Source: Caldilineales bacterium
GTDB taxonomy: Bacteria > Chloroflexota > Anaerolineae > J102
Reading direction: 5' to 3'
DNA length: 55,754 bases
Assembly (NCBI GenBank): GCA_019695115.1
Contig: JAIBAP010000040.1
Location: 1-55,754 of the forward strand
Part shown: positions 46,324-53,875 of the stretch, piece by piece
Layout of the letters: every line of letters begins with the position of its first letter
Numbering within the stretch: the first letter of the stretch is position 1
The notes under the pieces: model-generated
The model's input: only the letters and a program-made list of their open reading frames with translations
What the model was told of the DNA's origin: nothing
Databases searched by the model: none
Translations under genes and position numbers: made by a program

Positions 46324-47214
46324 CTACCGCAGCCACTGCCGCAAGCGCGCATCCAAATCGCTGGGGAAGAGCACCCCAAAGGTTCGTTCAGCGCCGCCAA
46401 CGCCGACCGTGATGTCCAGCCGCAGGGCGGCCTCGTCTTCTTGCAGGGCCAGGCCACGCACCCGCCGAAGCGAACAATAGCGGGCGATCCAGCCATAGTC
46501 GGGCATGTGAGTGCTGTTGGTCTCACGGAAGAGAAGCAGATGGTAGTTGCTCAGCACCAGAGCCACGGCGGGAGCGCGCATCCGCCGCCAGATCCGCCAG
46601 CGCTGCTGCCACAACGCCGGTCGGTAGATCACATCATCGATCCGTTCATCAGCCAGGAGCAGGATGTTGTCGATCATGTTGCCAAATTTGTAGGGCAGGT
46701 CGGCCAATAGCCGTCGCTTGCGGTCTCCTTGCTCCGGCTTCAGATCGGCCTGCTGGATCATCGACCGGCAAAGCTGTCTGCGCATCCGCTCGAAGTGGGC
46801 GACGCCAACGGCATTGAACAACACGCAGAGGCGCTGCACACCGTCGGGGGCAGCCCAGACGCACTCGAACCACGAGAAGATCAGGATTTCTCCCAATTCG
46901 ACCCACAACAGCGCCGCGGTCGGGATCGACGCCACTGCCGGAGACGAACCTGGCTGCGTTATCGTCGCCACAAGCAGGCGTTCAGAGGTCAGGGCGATCA
47001 TCACATCGGGTGTTTGCAGGGTGGCGGTGCGGAGACCCAACCAATGCTGCCATGCACTGGGGATGCCGATCAGTTCTTGCCGCGGGGCAACGGTGAGTTG
47101 ATCGATGGCTTCGTCTGGCTCCAGTTCGCGGCGGAATGCGTCTTGCACCAGGGGATCCAGCTCGGCCAGGGTGCTGACCAGATAAGGGAAACGGTCCAGG
47201 CTTGAGGGATTCAT
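46324..47214 (-). CDS. Hypothetical protein with PH-like beta-rich regions
   Basis: 296-residue protein I do not recognise. Two similar stretches, DVMIALTSERLLVATI and AVALVLSNYHLLLFRET, have the pattern of bacterial PH/GRAM-like domains, whose strands often read as translating-lipid or protein-binding modules. A basic helical part (RRRLLADLPYKFGN) lies between them. No membrane helix or signal peptide is evident. ATG 47214 is used; the frame is open to 47277. It lies between the hydantoinase gene and the DUF190-CBS gene on the same strand. Confidence 0.6.
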   Translation of the reverse strand: MNPSSLDRFPYLVSTLAELDPLVQDAFRRELEPDEAIDQLTVAPRQELIGIPSAWQHWLGLRTATLQTPDVMIALTSERLLVATITQPGSSPAVASIPTAALLWVELGEILIFSWFECVWAAPDGVQRLCVLFNAVGVAHFERMRRQLCRSMIQQADLKPEQGDRKRRLLADLPYKFGNMIDNILLLADERIDDVIYRPALWQQRWRIWRRMRAPAVALVLSNYHLLLFRETNSTHMPDYGWIARYCSLRRVRGLALQEDEAALRLDITVGVGGAERTFGVLFPSDLDARLRQWLR

Positions 47215-47281
47215 GGCGCAGCACGGAAAACCATCTGGGACCGGATGGGAAAGCCAAAGCGCCGTCGCGGCAGGCATCCCC

Positions 47282-48553
47282 TTACAGGTCTCGAGCCAGC
47301 GCCTCCAGGACGCCCCCGCGCCCCACCAGCCCCACTAACCTGCCATCGCCATCCACCACCGGCAGACGCTTGATCTTGTGCGCCAGCAGCAGCTGCAAGG
47401 CTTCGAGCAGAGGCGTATCGGGTCGGACGGTGATGGGGTCGCGCGTCATCACCTCGGCGGCAGTGCGCCGGGCCAGAGCGACTTTGGCGCCGCGTTCGCC
47501 GGCGATACTCGTAGCCAGCGCCCGCAGCACACCCGCGCGCGCGGAGTCCCCCGCCCGTTTGAGCAGATCGCCGTCGGTGACGATGCCGATGACCCGCTGC
47601 TCATCATCCACCACCACCACCCGCCTTTGGGAAGTAGCGATGAGCAAATCAACCACCTTGTTCAGCGGATCGCCGGCGCGCACCCAGGGGACATCGGTCA
47701 TCATCACATCGCCCACCCGCACGTGTTGGCCGGGCCGCAATCCTCGCCGCGGCAGCTCGCGCGCCAACGGCTGCGCCAACGCCCGCAGCACATCCACCCG
47801 GCTGACCACGCCCACCAAGCGATTTTCGCGATCGACCACAGGCAGGCGTTTGATCTCGCGCTCGGTCATCAGCCGCACGGCCTCGGCCACGGGCGCGGCT
47901 TCGGCCACGGTGACAACGTTCGGGTTCATCATCTCGCCCACGGTTCGCCCAACCCCGCGCAAGGCCGCGAACTGGCTGCCCAGTTCCGCCTCGGTCAGTG
48001 CCTGCTGCAAGCCGACGTTGGGCAAATCCAGCCGGGCCAAGAGGTCGCCGTCGGTGAGGATGCCTACCACCTGCTTGTTGCCATCCACCACCGGCAAAGC
48101 ACGGTAGACTTTGCTGATCAGCAGATCGACTGCCTCTGCCAGCGGCGTTTCAGGCCGGACGAATTGCACCTCCCGGCTCATGACATCGCGCACCGGCGCG
48201 GCCGCCGGCAATTCGCGCAACTGCCGGTGGCCGTAGCTCACCACCTCGACTTCCTGACGGGTGATCAGCCCCTCTGGCGTCATCTCGATCAAACGCGGCA
48301 AGACCCGTTCGACGCGGGCGGGATCGTCCACCCACTCGATGCGCAACGGCAGATCGGAGGAGAGATCGACGATGCTGGCCGAACGGATGCGGCTGTGCGC
48401 GCCGAACCCGGCCACACCGCGCGTTACCGTCGCCCCGGCGCAGTCCTCCCGCTTCAGCATCTCCAGGATGGCCATGTAAAGCGGTTTCTGGCCCCAGCGG
48501 TCGCTCTCGCCGATGAAGATGGTCACTTGTATCGCCGTTCCCAGGATTTCCAT
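47282..48553 (-). CDS. DUF190 plus four CBS-domain protein
   Basis: 423-residue cytoplasmic protein. Residues 1-110 are a DUF190 (PII-like) domain (VTIFIGESDRWGQKPLYMAILEMLKRE), followed by four CBS motifs of the type VMSREVQFVRPETPLAEAVDLL and LPVVDGDGRLVGLV (about 118, 205, 275 and 360 onwards). DUF190 genes are commonly found with crcB in fluoride-responsive operons. It starts eight bases after the crcB stop, downstream of the fluoride riboswitch. The CBS array suggests nucleotide sensing, but its target is unknown. Confidence 0.85.
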   Translation of the reverse strand: MEILGTAIQVTIFIGESDRWGQKPLYMAILEMLKREDCAGATVTRGVAGFGAHSRIRSASIVDLSSDLPLRIEWVDDPARVERVLPRLIEMTPEGLITRQEVEVVSYGHRQLRELPAAAPVRDVMSREVQFVRPETPLAEAVDLLISKVYRALPVVDGNKQVVGILTDGDLLARLDLPNVGLQQALTEAELGSQFAALRGVGRTVGEMMNPNVVTVAEAAPVAEAVRLMTEREIKRLPVVDRENRLVGVVSRVDVLRALAQPLARELPRRGLRPGQHVRVGDVMMTDVPWVRAGDPLNKVVDLLIATSQRRVVVVDDEQRVIGIVTDGDLLKRAGDSARAGVLRALATSIAGERGAKVALARRTAAEVMTRDPITVRPDTPLLEALQLLLAHKIKRLPVVDGDGRLVGLVGRGGVLEALARDL

Positions 48554-48561
48554 GATTCACC

Positions 48562-48933
48562 TCACAAAGCCCGCGCCAGCACAACGCCGGCAAAGGCGGC
48601 AGACAGACCGAGCAGGACATTTCCGAACAAATTCACGCCCCCCAGCAGCCAGCGCCCGTCTTGCACCAGGTTGAGGGTTTCGACGGTGAGCGACGAAAAC
48701 GTCGTGTAACCGCCCAGCACCCCCACCGCCACGAACAGCCGCAGGTTGGGCGAGGCCAGCACCCGCCCCGTGATCAGGGTGATGAACAGGGCCAGGATGA
48801 AGCTGCCGGTGACGTTGGCGACCAGCGTCCCGTAGGGAAAGGCGCTGCCAAAGCGTTCCGCCGCCCACGTCTGCACCAGGAAGCGCAGGTTGGCGCCCAG
48901 GAAACCGCCGAGGCCGATGAGCAGGAATCTCAA
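48562..48933 (-). CDS. crcB: Fluoride channel CrcB/Fluc
   Basis: 123-residue membrane protein with four helices and the Fluc features GGFLGANLRF near the start, NVTGSF (central Asn) and the VGVLGGYTTFSSLTVE segment with the TTFSS phenylalanine/serine track. It works as a dimeric fluoride exporter channel. Start: TTG 48933 is chosen because AAGGAG lies ten bases upstream and gives the usual CrcB length; an ATG at 48963 lies directly behind the terminator T-run and has no ribosome binding site. Confidence 0.92.
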   Translation of the reverse strand: MRFLLIGLGGFLGANLRFLVQTWAAERFGSAFPYGTLVANVTGSFILALFITLITGRVLASPNLRLFVAVGVLGGYTTFSSLTVETLNLVQDGRWLLGGVNLFGNVLLGLSAAFAGVVLARAL

Positions 48934-48969
48934 TGCAACGCTTCTCCTTGAATCGAGGTACATAAAACG

Positions 48970-49066
48970 AAAAAGCCTCTACCAGGCAATCCTACTGCCG
49001 GTAGAGGCCATTAGTCTGGCGACGGATTGGAGGAAATTCCTCCCTGGGGAGCCTCATCCCCAACTG
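48970..49066 (-). promoter_or_regulatory. Fluoride riboswitch (crcB motif) with terminator
   Basis: On the - strand the leader has the aptamer stem-loop GGGGATGAGGCTCCCC (49061-49046), a hairpin GGAGGAAATTCCTCC (49043-49029) and then CTAATGGCCTCTACC, which matches the conserved 3' part of the crcB motif. An intrinsic terminator follows: GCCTCTACC pairs with GGTAGAGGC (48975-49008) and ends in TTTTT. The aptamer and terminator share GCCTCTACC, so fluoride binding would prevent termination. The middle region is longer than in the best-known examples. Confidence 0.8.
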
Positions 49067-49072
49067 GCTTGC

Positions 49073-49100
49073 ATTGTACCACTGCCGGTCGGACCCGCAA
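49073..49100 (-). promoter_or_regulatory. Promoter of the fluoride operon
   Basis: On the - strand a -35 box TTGCGG (49100-49095), a 16-base spacer and a -10 box TACAAT (49078-49073). Transcription would begin near 49066, just before the riboswitch aptamer. Confidence 0.65.
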
Positions 49101-49167
49101 AGCCTCGGCGCGGCTCGATTCCGCCCCGTACGGCGCGCCTGAAGTCTGGATCAGCCGGGCCACAATT

Positions 49168-49608
49168 TCAGTCATCACGCACAATCACGATCTCAGGCTC
49201 GATAGTGACTTCGCTCTTGACCGAATTGGCCACCAGGCTGTATTTCTGCGCCGCTTCCAGCGCCCGGCGCACGCGCTTTTCGTCAGCGCCGCGCACCACG
49301 ATCTCTGGGAACAGACGCAGGTGGGTGAAGGACTCGGTGCGGTCGAGTTCCACGCGCTTCGTCCCCTCGGCCCGGCAGGCATAGCTGACCAGGTCGAGCT
49401 TGAAGCGCTGGCAGGCCCAGAGGAACATCATCATGATGCAGGTGTTGGCAGCGGCGACGAAGGCATGTTCGGGGGTCAGCACGCCTTCGTGCCCGTAGGC
49501 GTCGGGCGGAGCCGAGAACGCCATCTCCGGCCCGTTGCCCAGCCTGAGATGGCCCCAATGCTCCCCTCGCCATTCCACATCCGTCACATAGCTTGCAGTT
49601 TGCGCCAT
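49168..49608 (-). CDS. OsmC-family protein lacking the usual second catalytic Cys
   Basis: 146-residue OsmC/Ohr-fold protein. Cys57 (AAANTCIMMM) is at the position of the peroxidatic Cys. Where peroxidase members have Cys in KYCPV, this protein reads KYSLVANSV with Ser124, so the standard two-Cys peroxidase cycle looks impossible; Cys66 and Cys78 are extra. It ends an operon with two DGC-domain proteins, a GcvH-like lipoyl protein and an ArsR regulator. A role in thiol or persulfide chemistry is possible. ATG 49608 is used; a GTG at 49626 is the alternative. Confidence 0.85.
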   Translation of the reverse strand: MAQTASYVTDVEWRGEHWGHLRLGNGPEMAFSAPPDAYGHEGVLTPEHAFVAAANTCIMMMFLWACQRFKLDLVSYACRAEGTKRVELDRTESFTHLRLFPEIVVRGADEKRVRRALEAAQKYSLVANSVKSEVTIEPEIVIVRDD

Positions 49609-49628
49609 ACCGATCCGCTTCCTCACTC

Positions 49629-50171
49629 TCAGGCCAACACCAGGTCGATGGCCTGGGCCAGGATGGCAGCACCCCGGCCACAGGCGCAGCCGCCGGTCGG
49701 GCCAGAAACAGGCGGCGCCTCGACCTGCAATTCGATCACCTCGCCCCGCGCCCGGCTCCAGCGCACCGCCAACAGCTCGTCCACTGTTGCCGCCAGCGCC
49801 CCGGCCAAGGCCTCGACCACCTGTCGCCCGCCCTCATCCAGCCGTCGCAGGTCGCCTGGTTGTGGCAGACCGTGCTCGGCCACGAAATCGGAGACGACGA
49901 AACTGGCCGCCGGTTTGTGGCTGTACAACTCGGTCGCCCTGGCTGCGCAGCGCTTCTCGCAGCCATCGACGGCAATCGTCGGGTAGAAACGGGCAAAAGC
50001 CCGATCGCCCTCGCCGCCAGCCAGGAAAAGCGGCAGACAAAGCGTGGTCGTTTCACCGGGGCGCAAGTCTTCCAGCAGCCGCAACGCCGCCACCCGCGTG
50101 ACCAATCCCTCCGGCATTTCTTCGCCCGAACAGGCGATGACGCCCACCTTGCGTTGTGGCAGATCAGGCAT
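49629..50171 (-). CDS. DGC-domain putative zinc-binding protein
   Basis: 180-residue protein of the DGC family (putative zinc-binding). Landmarks are GVIACSGEEMPEG (Cys14), Cys45, the family signature D69-G70-C71 in VDGCEKRC with Cys75, and a C-terminal GGCACGRG. The cysteines are arranged to bind a metal or carry sulfur. Function is not established for the family. AGGAGGAG precedes ATG 50171. It overlaps the upstream DGC gene by eight bases and the OsmC gene follows closely. Confidence 0.82.
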   Translation of the reverse strand: MPDLPQRKVGVIACSGEEMPEGLVTRVAALRLLEDLRPGETTTLCLPLFLAGGEGDRAFARFYPTIAVDGCEKRCAARATELYSHKPAASFVVSDFVAEHGLPQPGDLRRLDEGGRQVVEALAGALAATVDELLAVRWSRARGEVIELQVEAPPVSGPTGGCACGRGAAILAQAIDLVLA

Positions 50172-50577
50172 GGTCTCCTCCTGCTGGCGGCAGCGCATCA
50201 CAGAGCAGGGCGATCTCCTCGCCCAGGGCTTGCGCCAGGGCCAGGCCGCCCTCGTTCAGTTCGGCGATGCCCTGCGGTTTCAAGTCGCGATGCTGGCGGT
50301 AGAAATCCAGGATGGCGTAGGACTTGACCACCTGACCGCCCGCCTGTTGCACGTTCACGGTGGCGCAGGCCAGCTTGCAGCCATCCAATGTGATCGCGCC
50401 GGCCTGGCGCACGGTCGCGCACGCCTCTTCATCGCCCAACACCAGCAGCGATAGTGGCACGATCTGTGTGCTATCGGGGCGCAACTCCGCCGCCACATAG
50501 GCGGCCTCGCGGGTCACAGTGCCATAGGTTTTGCCGATGCCGCTGCACGGGATCAGCACCAGACGTGGGTCGCTCAT
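50164..50577 (-). CDS. DGC-domain putative zinc-binding protein, shorter form
   Basis: 137-residue DGC-family protein. It has VLIPCSGIGKTYG (Cys11), Cys53, D65-G66-C67 in LDGCKLAC and Cys71. It is a paralogue of the next gene but lacks its Cys-rich tail. ATG 50577 overlaps the GcvH-like stop (ATGA), so the two are translated together. The two DGC proteins may form a heteromer. No enzymatic role is known. Confidence 0.82.
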   Translation of the reverse strand: MSDPRLVLIPCSGIGKTYGTVTREAAYVAAELRPDSTQIVPLSLLVLGDEEACATVRQAGAITLDGCKLACATVNVQQAGGQVVKSYAILDFYRQHRDLKPQGIAELNEGGLALAQALGEEIALLCDALPPAGGDHA

Positions 50578-51014
50578 GCCGCTGCCTCCGCTTGCGCCGT
50601 CATCACCCGCAGATAGGCCGGGGCGTCGAGGAGGCCGGGGATGGGCCAGACGTCCGGCTTTAGCTCGACCAGCCAGCCATCGCCATAGGGATCCTGATTG
50701 ATTCGTTCGGGCGCCTCGGCCAGGCCCTCGTTCACGGCGGTGATCAGCCCGGCGCAGGGCGAGACCAGGCCGACATCGACCTTGACTGTCTCGATCGTTG
50801 CCAGCTCCTCCCCGGCCTCGACCCGACGACCGGCAGGCGGCAGCTCGAGGAAGGCAATATCGCCGCTGGATTGCTGCCTGAAGTCGGTCAAGCCGATGCG
50901 GACAGCGCCGGCGTCGCCCACCGGCGCCAGCCACAGACCGGCGTCGGTGTACCAGCAATCGGCCTTGACCCGAAAGATGAACTTAGCGATGGTTGCCTGC
51001 AGAAAAGCGGTCAT
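50574..51014 (-). CDS. GcvH-like lipoyl-carrier protein
   Basis: 146-residue H-protein-like lipoyl domain. The lipoate-attachment Lys is K78 in ATIETVKVDVGLVSPCAG. The N-terminal half contains RIGLTDFRQQSSGDIAFLELPPAG, as in GcvH. A longer N-terminal segment includes Cys20 and two Trp. No gcvT, gcvP or lpd lies nearby, and its partners are DGC and OsmC-type thiol proteins. This recalls lipoate-binding proteins of bacterial sulfur oxidation (LbpA), but no Hdr-like genes are here. Confidence 0.85.
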   Translation of the reverse strand: MTAFLQATIAKFIFRVKADCWYTDAGLWLAPVGDAGAVRIGLTDFRQQSSGDIAFLELPPAGRRVEAGEELATIETVKVDVGLVSPCAGLITAVNEGLAEAPERINQDPYGDGWLVELKPDVWPIPGLLDAPAYLRVMTAQAEAAA

Positions 51015-51026
51015 CGTGCTCCTTTC

Positions 51027-51374
51027 TCAAACGGTGGGCTGGCATTTCGGACAGTTGCAGCCGGGGATGCTGCCGCGCGCCACCAGGGCGAGGTCGCCCG
51101 CCGCCCGCGCCGGCCCGAAGGCGGCGTCGAGTTGGCGGACGATGCGTTCGTCCGCCACCCGGTAGAAGACGTTGTTGCCCTCTTTGTCGTCGCTGATCAG
51201 CCCGGCGTTGCGTAACACGGCCAGTTGTTGTGAGACATAGGGCTGTGGCTTGCCCAACACCGCCGACAGATGGCAGACGCATTCGCTCTCCCGGCGCAGC
51301 AGGTCGAGGATTTGCAGGCGCATGGGATGGGCCATCAGTTTGAGGAGGTGGGCTTGTTCGCGATACGGGTTCAT
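51027..51374 (-). CDS. ArsR-family regulator with thiol-rich sensor
   Basis: 115-residue winged-helix repressor. The recognition region is VLGKPQPYVSQQLAVLRNAGLIS. Cys32 and Cys34 in ECVCHL are at the position of the ELCVCDL metal/thiol site of ArsR. A C-terminal GCNCPKCQ adds Cys106, Cys108 and Cys111. It could sense As(III), Cd or a reactive sulfur species. ATG 51374 is chosen because the promoter boxes (51386-51414) lie upstream of it; an ATG at 51404 would be before the -10 box. It is 12 bases before the GcvH-like gene, so it heads the operon. Confidence 0.88.
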   Translation of the reverse strand: MNPYREQAHLLKLMAHPMRLQILDLLRRESECVCHLSAVLGKPQPYVSQQLAVLRNAGLISDDKEGNNVFYRVADERIVRQLDAAFGPARAAGDLALVARGSIPGCNCPKCQPTV

Positions 51375-51382
51375 AGGGAAAC

Positions 51383-51414
51383 GTCTATATAGACATTCTT
51401 GCATATTCTAGCAA
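51383..51414 (-). promoter_or_regulatory. Promoter with palindromic operator over the -10 box
   Basis: On the - strand a -35 TTGCTA (51414-51409), a 17-base spacer and a -10 TATATA (51391-51386). The perfect palindrome GTCTATATAGAC (51383-51394) covers the -10 box, the expected place for ArsR-type repression. The leader before ATG 51374 is very short. Confidence 0.7.
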
Positions 51415-51430
51415 CAAGCTTTGGCGCCGG

Positions 51431-51448
51431 ATATGACGCGCGTCATAT
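51431..51448. promoter_or_regulatory. Perfect 18-bp palindrome upstream of the arsR promoter
   Basis: ATATGACGCGCGTCATAT is a perfect palindrome, 17 bases upstream of the -35 box. It is unlike the -10 palindrome, so it may bind a second regulator. Confidence 0.65.
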
Positions 51449-51523
51449 TCAGGCGATTCGATGCCCCCTTTTGATCACCAAGAAGAGCGCGCCACAGCCC
51501 AGAAATCCGGCTTTGCCCTCGGG

Positions 51524-52669
51524 TCAGTCCGCCGATCTCGCGCCGATGAAACCCGTGAAATCTTCACTCGTAATCGTCGCCAACTCCGCGCCCGGATAGG
51601 CAGCAAGGAACTCTTCGCGCACCACCGCCCGCATTTTGCCCTGCCACTTGAACTCGTAGCCAAAGAGCCGGCCTTCCCGCTCCTCGACCAAATCCAATTC
51701 CTTCTGGTCGTAGGTGCGCCAGAAATAGGTGTTGGCCTGGCGACCGGCGTATTCGTTGGCTTTGCGACGCTCGACCATGAGATAGTTTTCCCATAGTTGG
51801 CCGATGTCGTTGCGCAGCCCCAGGCGGTTGAAGTTCTGGATCAGACTGTTGCGCACGCCGTTGTCATAGAAATAGTAGCGTGAGTTCTTGCTGATCTCTT
51901 TGCGCAGGTTGCGCGAGAGGCCGCCCACCTTGAAGATGACGAAGACTTTCTCCAGCAGGTCGAGGTAGCGTTCGACGGTCTGGCGGTTGAGGGAAAGATT
52001 GGTTGCCAGTTCCGACGCCGAGACCTCCTGGCCGATTTGGAACGCCAGCAGGCGGAGCAGATCGACGATCTTTTCCGAGCGACGCACGCCCTCCAGTTCC
52101 AGGATGTCACGGTAGAGATAGGAGCCGACCAGTTCGCCCAGCAACCGCTCGCGCAAGGGCGGGTCGCTGGTGACGATGGCCGGGTAGCTGCCCCAGATCA
52201 GCCATCGCTCCAGTTCGGTGCGGGCCGCGAACGCACCGACGGTGGCGGCAAGTTCGGCATAGCTGATGGGATAGAGCGAGAAAGTCAGCTTACGGCCGGT
52301 CAGCGGCTCGCTCAGCTTGTTGGCCAGGTCGAACGAGGCCGAGCCGGTGGCGATGATCGTCGCCTGCGGGAAGTTATCCACCATGATTTTGAGATTGAGG
52401 CCGATCTCGGGCACCCGCTGCGCTTCGTCGATGACCAGCAGCCGGTTGTTCCCCAACAACTCGCCCAGGGTGCGGCGATTCTGGCTGGCCAACGCCTCGC
52501 GATAGATCAGTTCGTCGGCGCTGATGTAGCCGTGCGGGAGATCGCTGGCTGCCAGCAAGTCTTGCACGAGCGTTGTCTTGCCGACCTGGCGGGGGCCGTA
52601 CACGATTAGAACCTTGCCGGGTTGGATGGCCTGTTGGAGTTGGGTGAGCAGAAACCGCTGTATTTTCAT
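51524..52669 (-). CDS. DUF4143-family AAA ATPase
   Basis: 381-residue ATP-binding protein of the AAA_14/DUF4143 type. Walker A is VYGPRQVGKTT (about 24-34), Walker B LLVIDEAQR, and ATGSASF is sensor 1. A winged-helix region and the C-terminal DUF4143 part (KELDLVEEREGRLFGYEFKW, with the nuclease-like D/E...E-x-K pattern) follow. Members are common mobile accessory genes of unknown purpose. A perfect palindrome TCATGAATTCATGA spans the start codon (52666-52679). It is not in an operon. Confidence 0.88.
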   Translation of the reverse strand: MKIQRFLLTQLQQAIQPGKVLIVYGPRQVGKTTLVQDLLAASDLPHGYISADELIYREALASQNRRTLGELLGNNRLLVIDEAQRVPEIGLNLKIMVDNFPQATIIATGSASFDLANKLSEPLTGRKLTFSLYPISYAELAATVGAFAARTELERWLIWGSYPAIVTSDPPLRERLLGELVGSYLYRDILELEGVRRSEKIVDLLRLLAFQIGQEVSASELATNLSLNRQTVERYLDLLEKVFVIFKVGGLSRNLRKEISKNSRYYFYDNGVRNSLIQNFNRLGLRNDIGQLWENYLMVERRKANEYAGRQANTYFWRTYDQKELDLVEEREGRLFGYEFKWQGKMRAVVREEFLAAYPGAELATITSEDFTGFIGARSAD

Positions 52670-52809
52670 GAATTCATGATACTATACCAGCGGAATTTGT
52701 GCTAGTTTTGCAGCTATCCAGCTTTGACCTCCACCCCCGCCTCGGTTATCCTTAGCACCCTGCCCCGGCGCCGCCGTTTGCGCCCGCCCCGCTCGCTCCC
52801 ACTCTCGCC

Positions 52810-53592
52810 ATGCTCGTCTGCACCGTCCTCCCTACCTTCAACGAACGCGCCAACATCGGCCCGCTGATCACCCGGCTGCTGGACGCCAGCCCGGCCGATT
52901 ACATGGTGCTGGTGGTGGACGACGACTCGCCCGATCGCACCTGGGAGGCGGCGCAGCAGATGGCCGGGGAGCACAACGGCGTTGGGTACAACGGGGCCGG
53001 GGCGACGCGGGTGGCCGTTATCCGCCGCCTGGGAGAATCCGGCCTGACCTCGGCCATCCAGCGTGGGATCGACGAGGCCATCCAGACCTACGGCGCCGGC
53101 ATCGTCACCTGGATGGACTGCGACCTCTCGATGCCGCCGGAGGATGTGCCGCGGCTGGTCGCGGCCATCCGCCAGGACGGGGCCGACATCGCCGTGGGGT
53201 CGCGCTGGGCGCCGGGCGGGGCCGACGTGGCGCACGGGGTCATGGCCCGCACCCTGAGCTGGATCATCAACCGCTTCGCCATCCTGCTGCTGGGCGGCCA
53301 GGTGCGCGACTACACCAGCGGCTTCATCGCTGCTCGCGCCGAGGCGCTGACCCGCTTGCGGCTACGCGGCAATTACGGCGAGTACTGCATCGACCTGCTG
53401 GGCCGGGCCGGCCACGAAGGCTACCGCCTGCAAGAAGTCGCCTATGTCTGCGTGCCCCGCACCGAGGGCGACAGCAAGACCGGCGCCAACCTCTGGGATT
53501 ATCTGCGCAAGGGCTACCCCTATTTCGGCGCCATCATCCGCCTGGCCTGGGAGCGGCGCGCGCTCGCCTCGCCGGCGCAGGTACGCGCCTGA
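52810..53592 (+). CDS. Family 2 glycosyltransferase, DPM1-like
   Basis: 260-residue GT-A fold glycosyltransferase. Landmarks are TVLPTFNERANIGPL, VLVVDDDSPDRTW (nucleotide-sugar binding) and VTWMDCDLSMPPE, the DXD-type metal motif. It lacks the C-terminal membrane helices of GtrB, like soluble polyprenyl-phosphate mannosyl or glucosyl transferases. It precedes a DegT aminotransferase on the same strand, with a repeat block between them, so a surface-glycan role is likely. Confidence 0.88.
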   Translation: MLVCTVLPTFNERANIGPLITRLLDASPADYMVLVVDDDSPDRTWEAAQQMAGEHNGVGYNGAGATRVAVIRRLGESGLTSAIQRGIDEAIQTYGAGIVTWMDCDLSMPPEDVPRLVAAIRQDGADIAVGSRWAPGGADVAHGVMARTLSWIINRFAILLLGGQVRDYTSGFIAARAEALTRLRLRGNYGEYCIDLLGRAGHEGYRLQEVAYVCVPRTEGDSKTGANLWDYLRKGYPYFGAIIRLAWERRALASPAQVRA

Positions 53593-53642
53593 AATTGAAC
53601 ACAAAGGCACAAAGAACACAAAGAAAACACGAAGGCGCGAAG

Positions 53643-53863
53643 AACGACTAAAGTCGTTACTACAGATTCACGCCTTCACGTTTCACGTTTCGACAGATTA
53701 ACGACTAAAGTCGTTACTACGGACTCACGTCTTCACGTTTCACGTTTTCGCAAAGAACGACTAAAGTCGTTACTACGGACTCACGTCTTCACGTTTCACG
53801 TTTTCGCAAAGAACGACTAAAGTCGTTACTACGGACTCATGTCTTCACGTTTCACGTTTCACG
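53643..53863. repeat. Four tandem copies of a 56-base unit
   Basis: Units begin at 53643, 53700, 53756 and 53812. Each begins AACGACTAAAGTCGTTACTAC (a 7-bp hairpin with a 2-base loop) and continues with CTTCACGTTTCACG. The copies are nearly identical and there are no variable spacers, so it is not a CRISPR array. Confidence 0.9.
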
Positions 53864-53875
53864 CCAAATAGCGAC

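Noticed and set aside
50574-51374. Glycine riboswitch or a complete glycine cleavage operon around the GcvH-like gene
   Set aside because: The leader between the promoter and arsR is too short for a riboswitch, and no gcvT, gcvP or lpd gene is present.
52666-52679. Palindrome TCATGAATTCATGA as an operator
   Set aside because: It overlaps the start codon of the DUF4143 gene, is short and AT-rich, and lacks any second site or promoter boxes nearby. It is mentioned only within that gene entry.
53643-53863. Possible CRISPR array
   Set aside because: The whole 56-base unit, including the part that would be spacer, is repeated. There are no variable spacers and no cas genes in the window.
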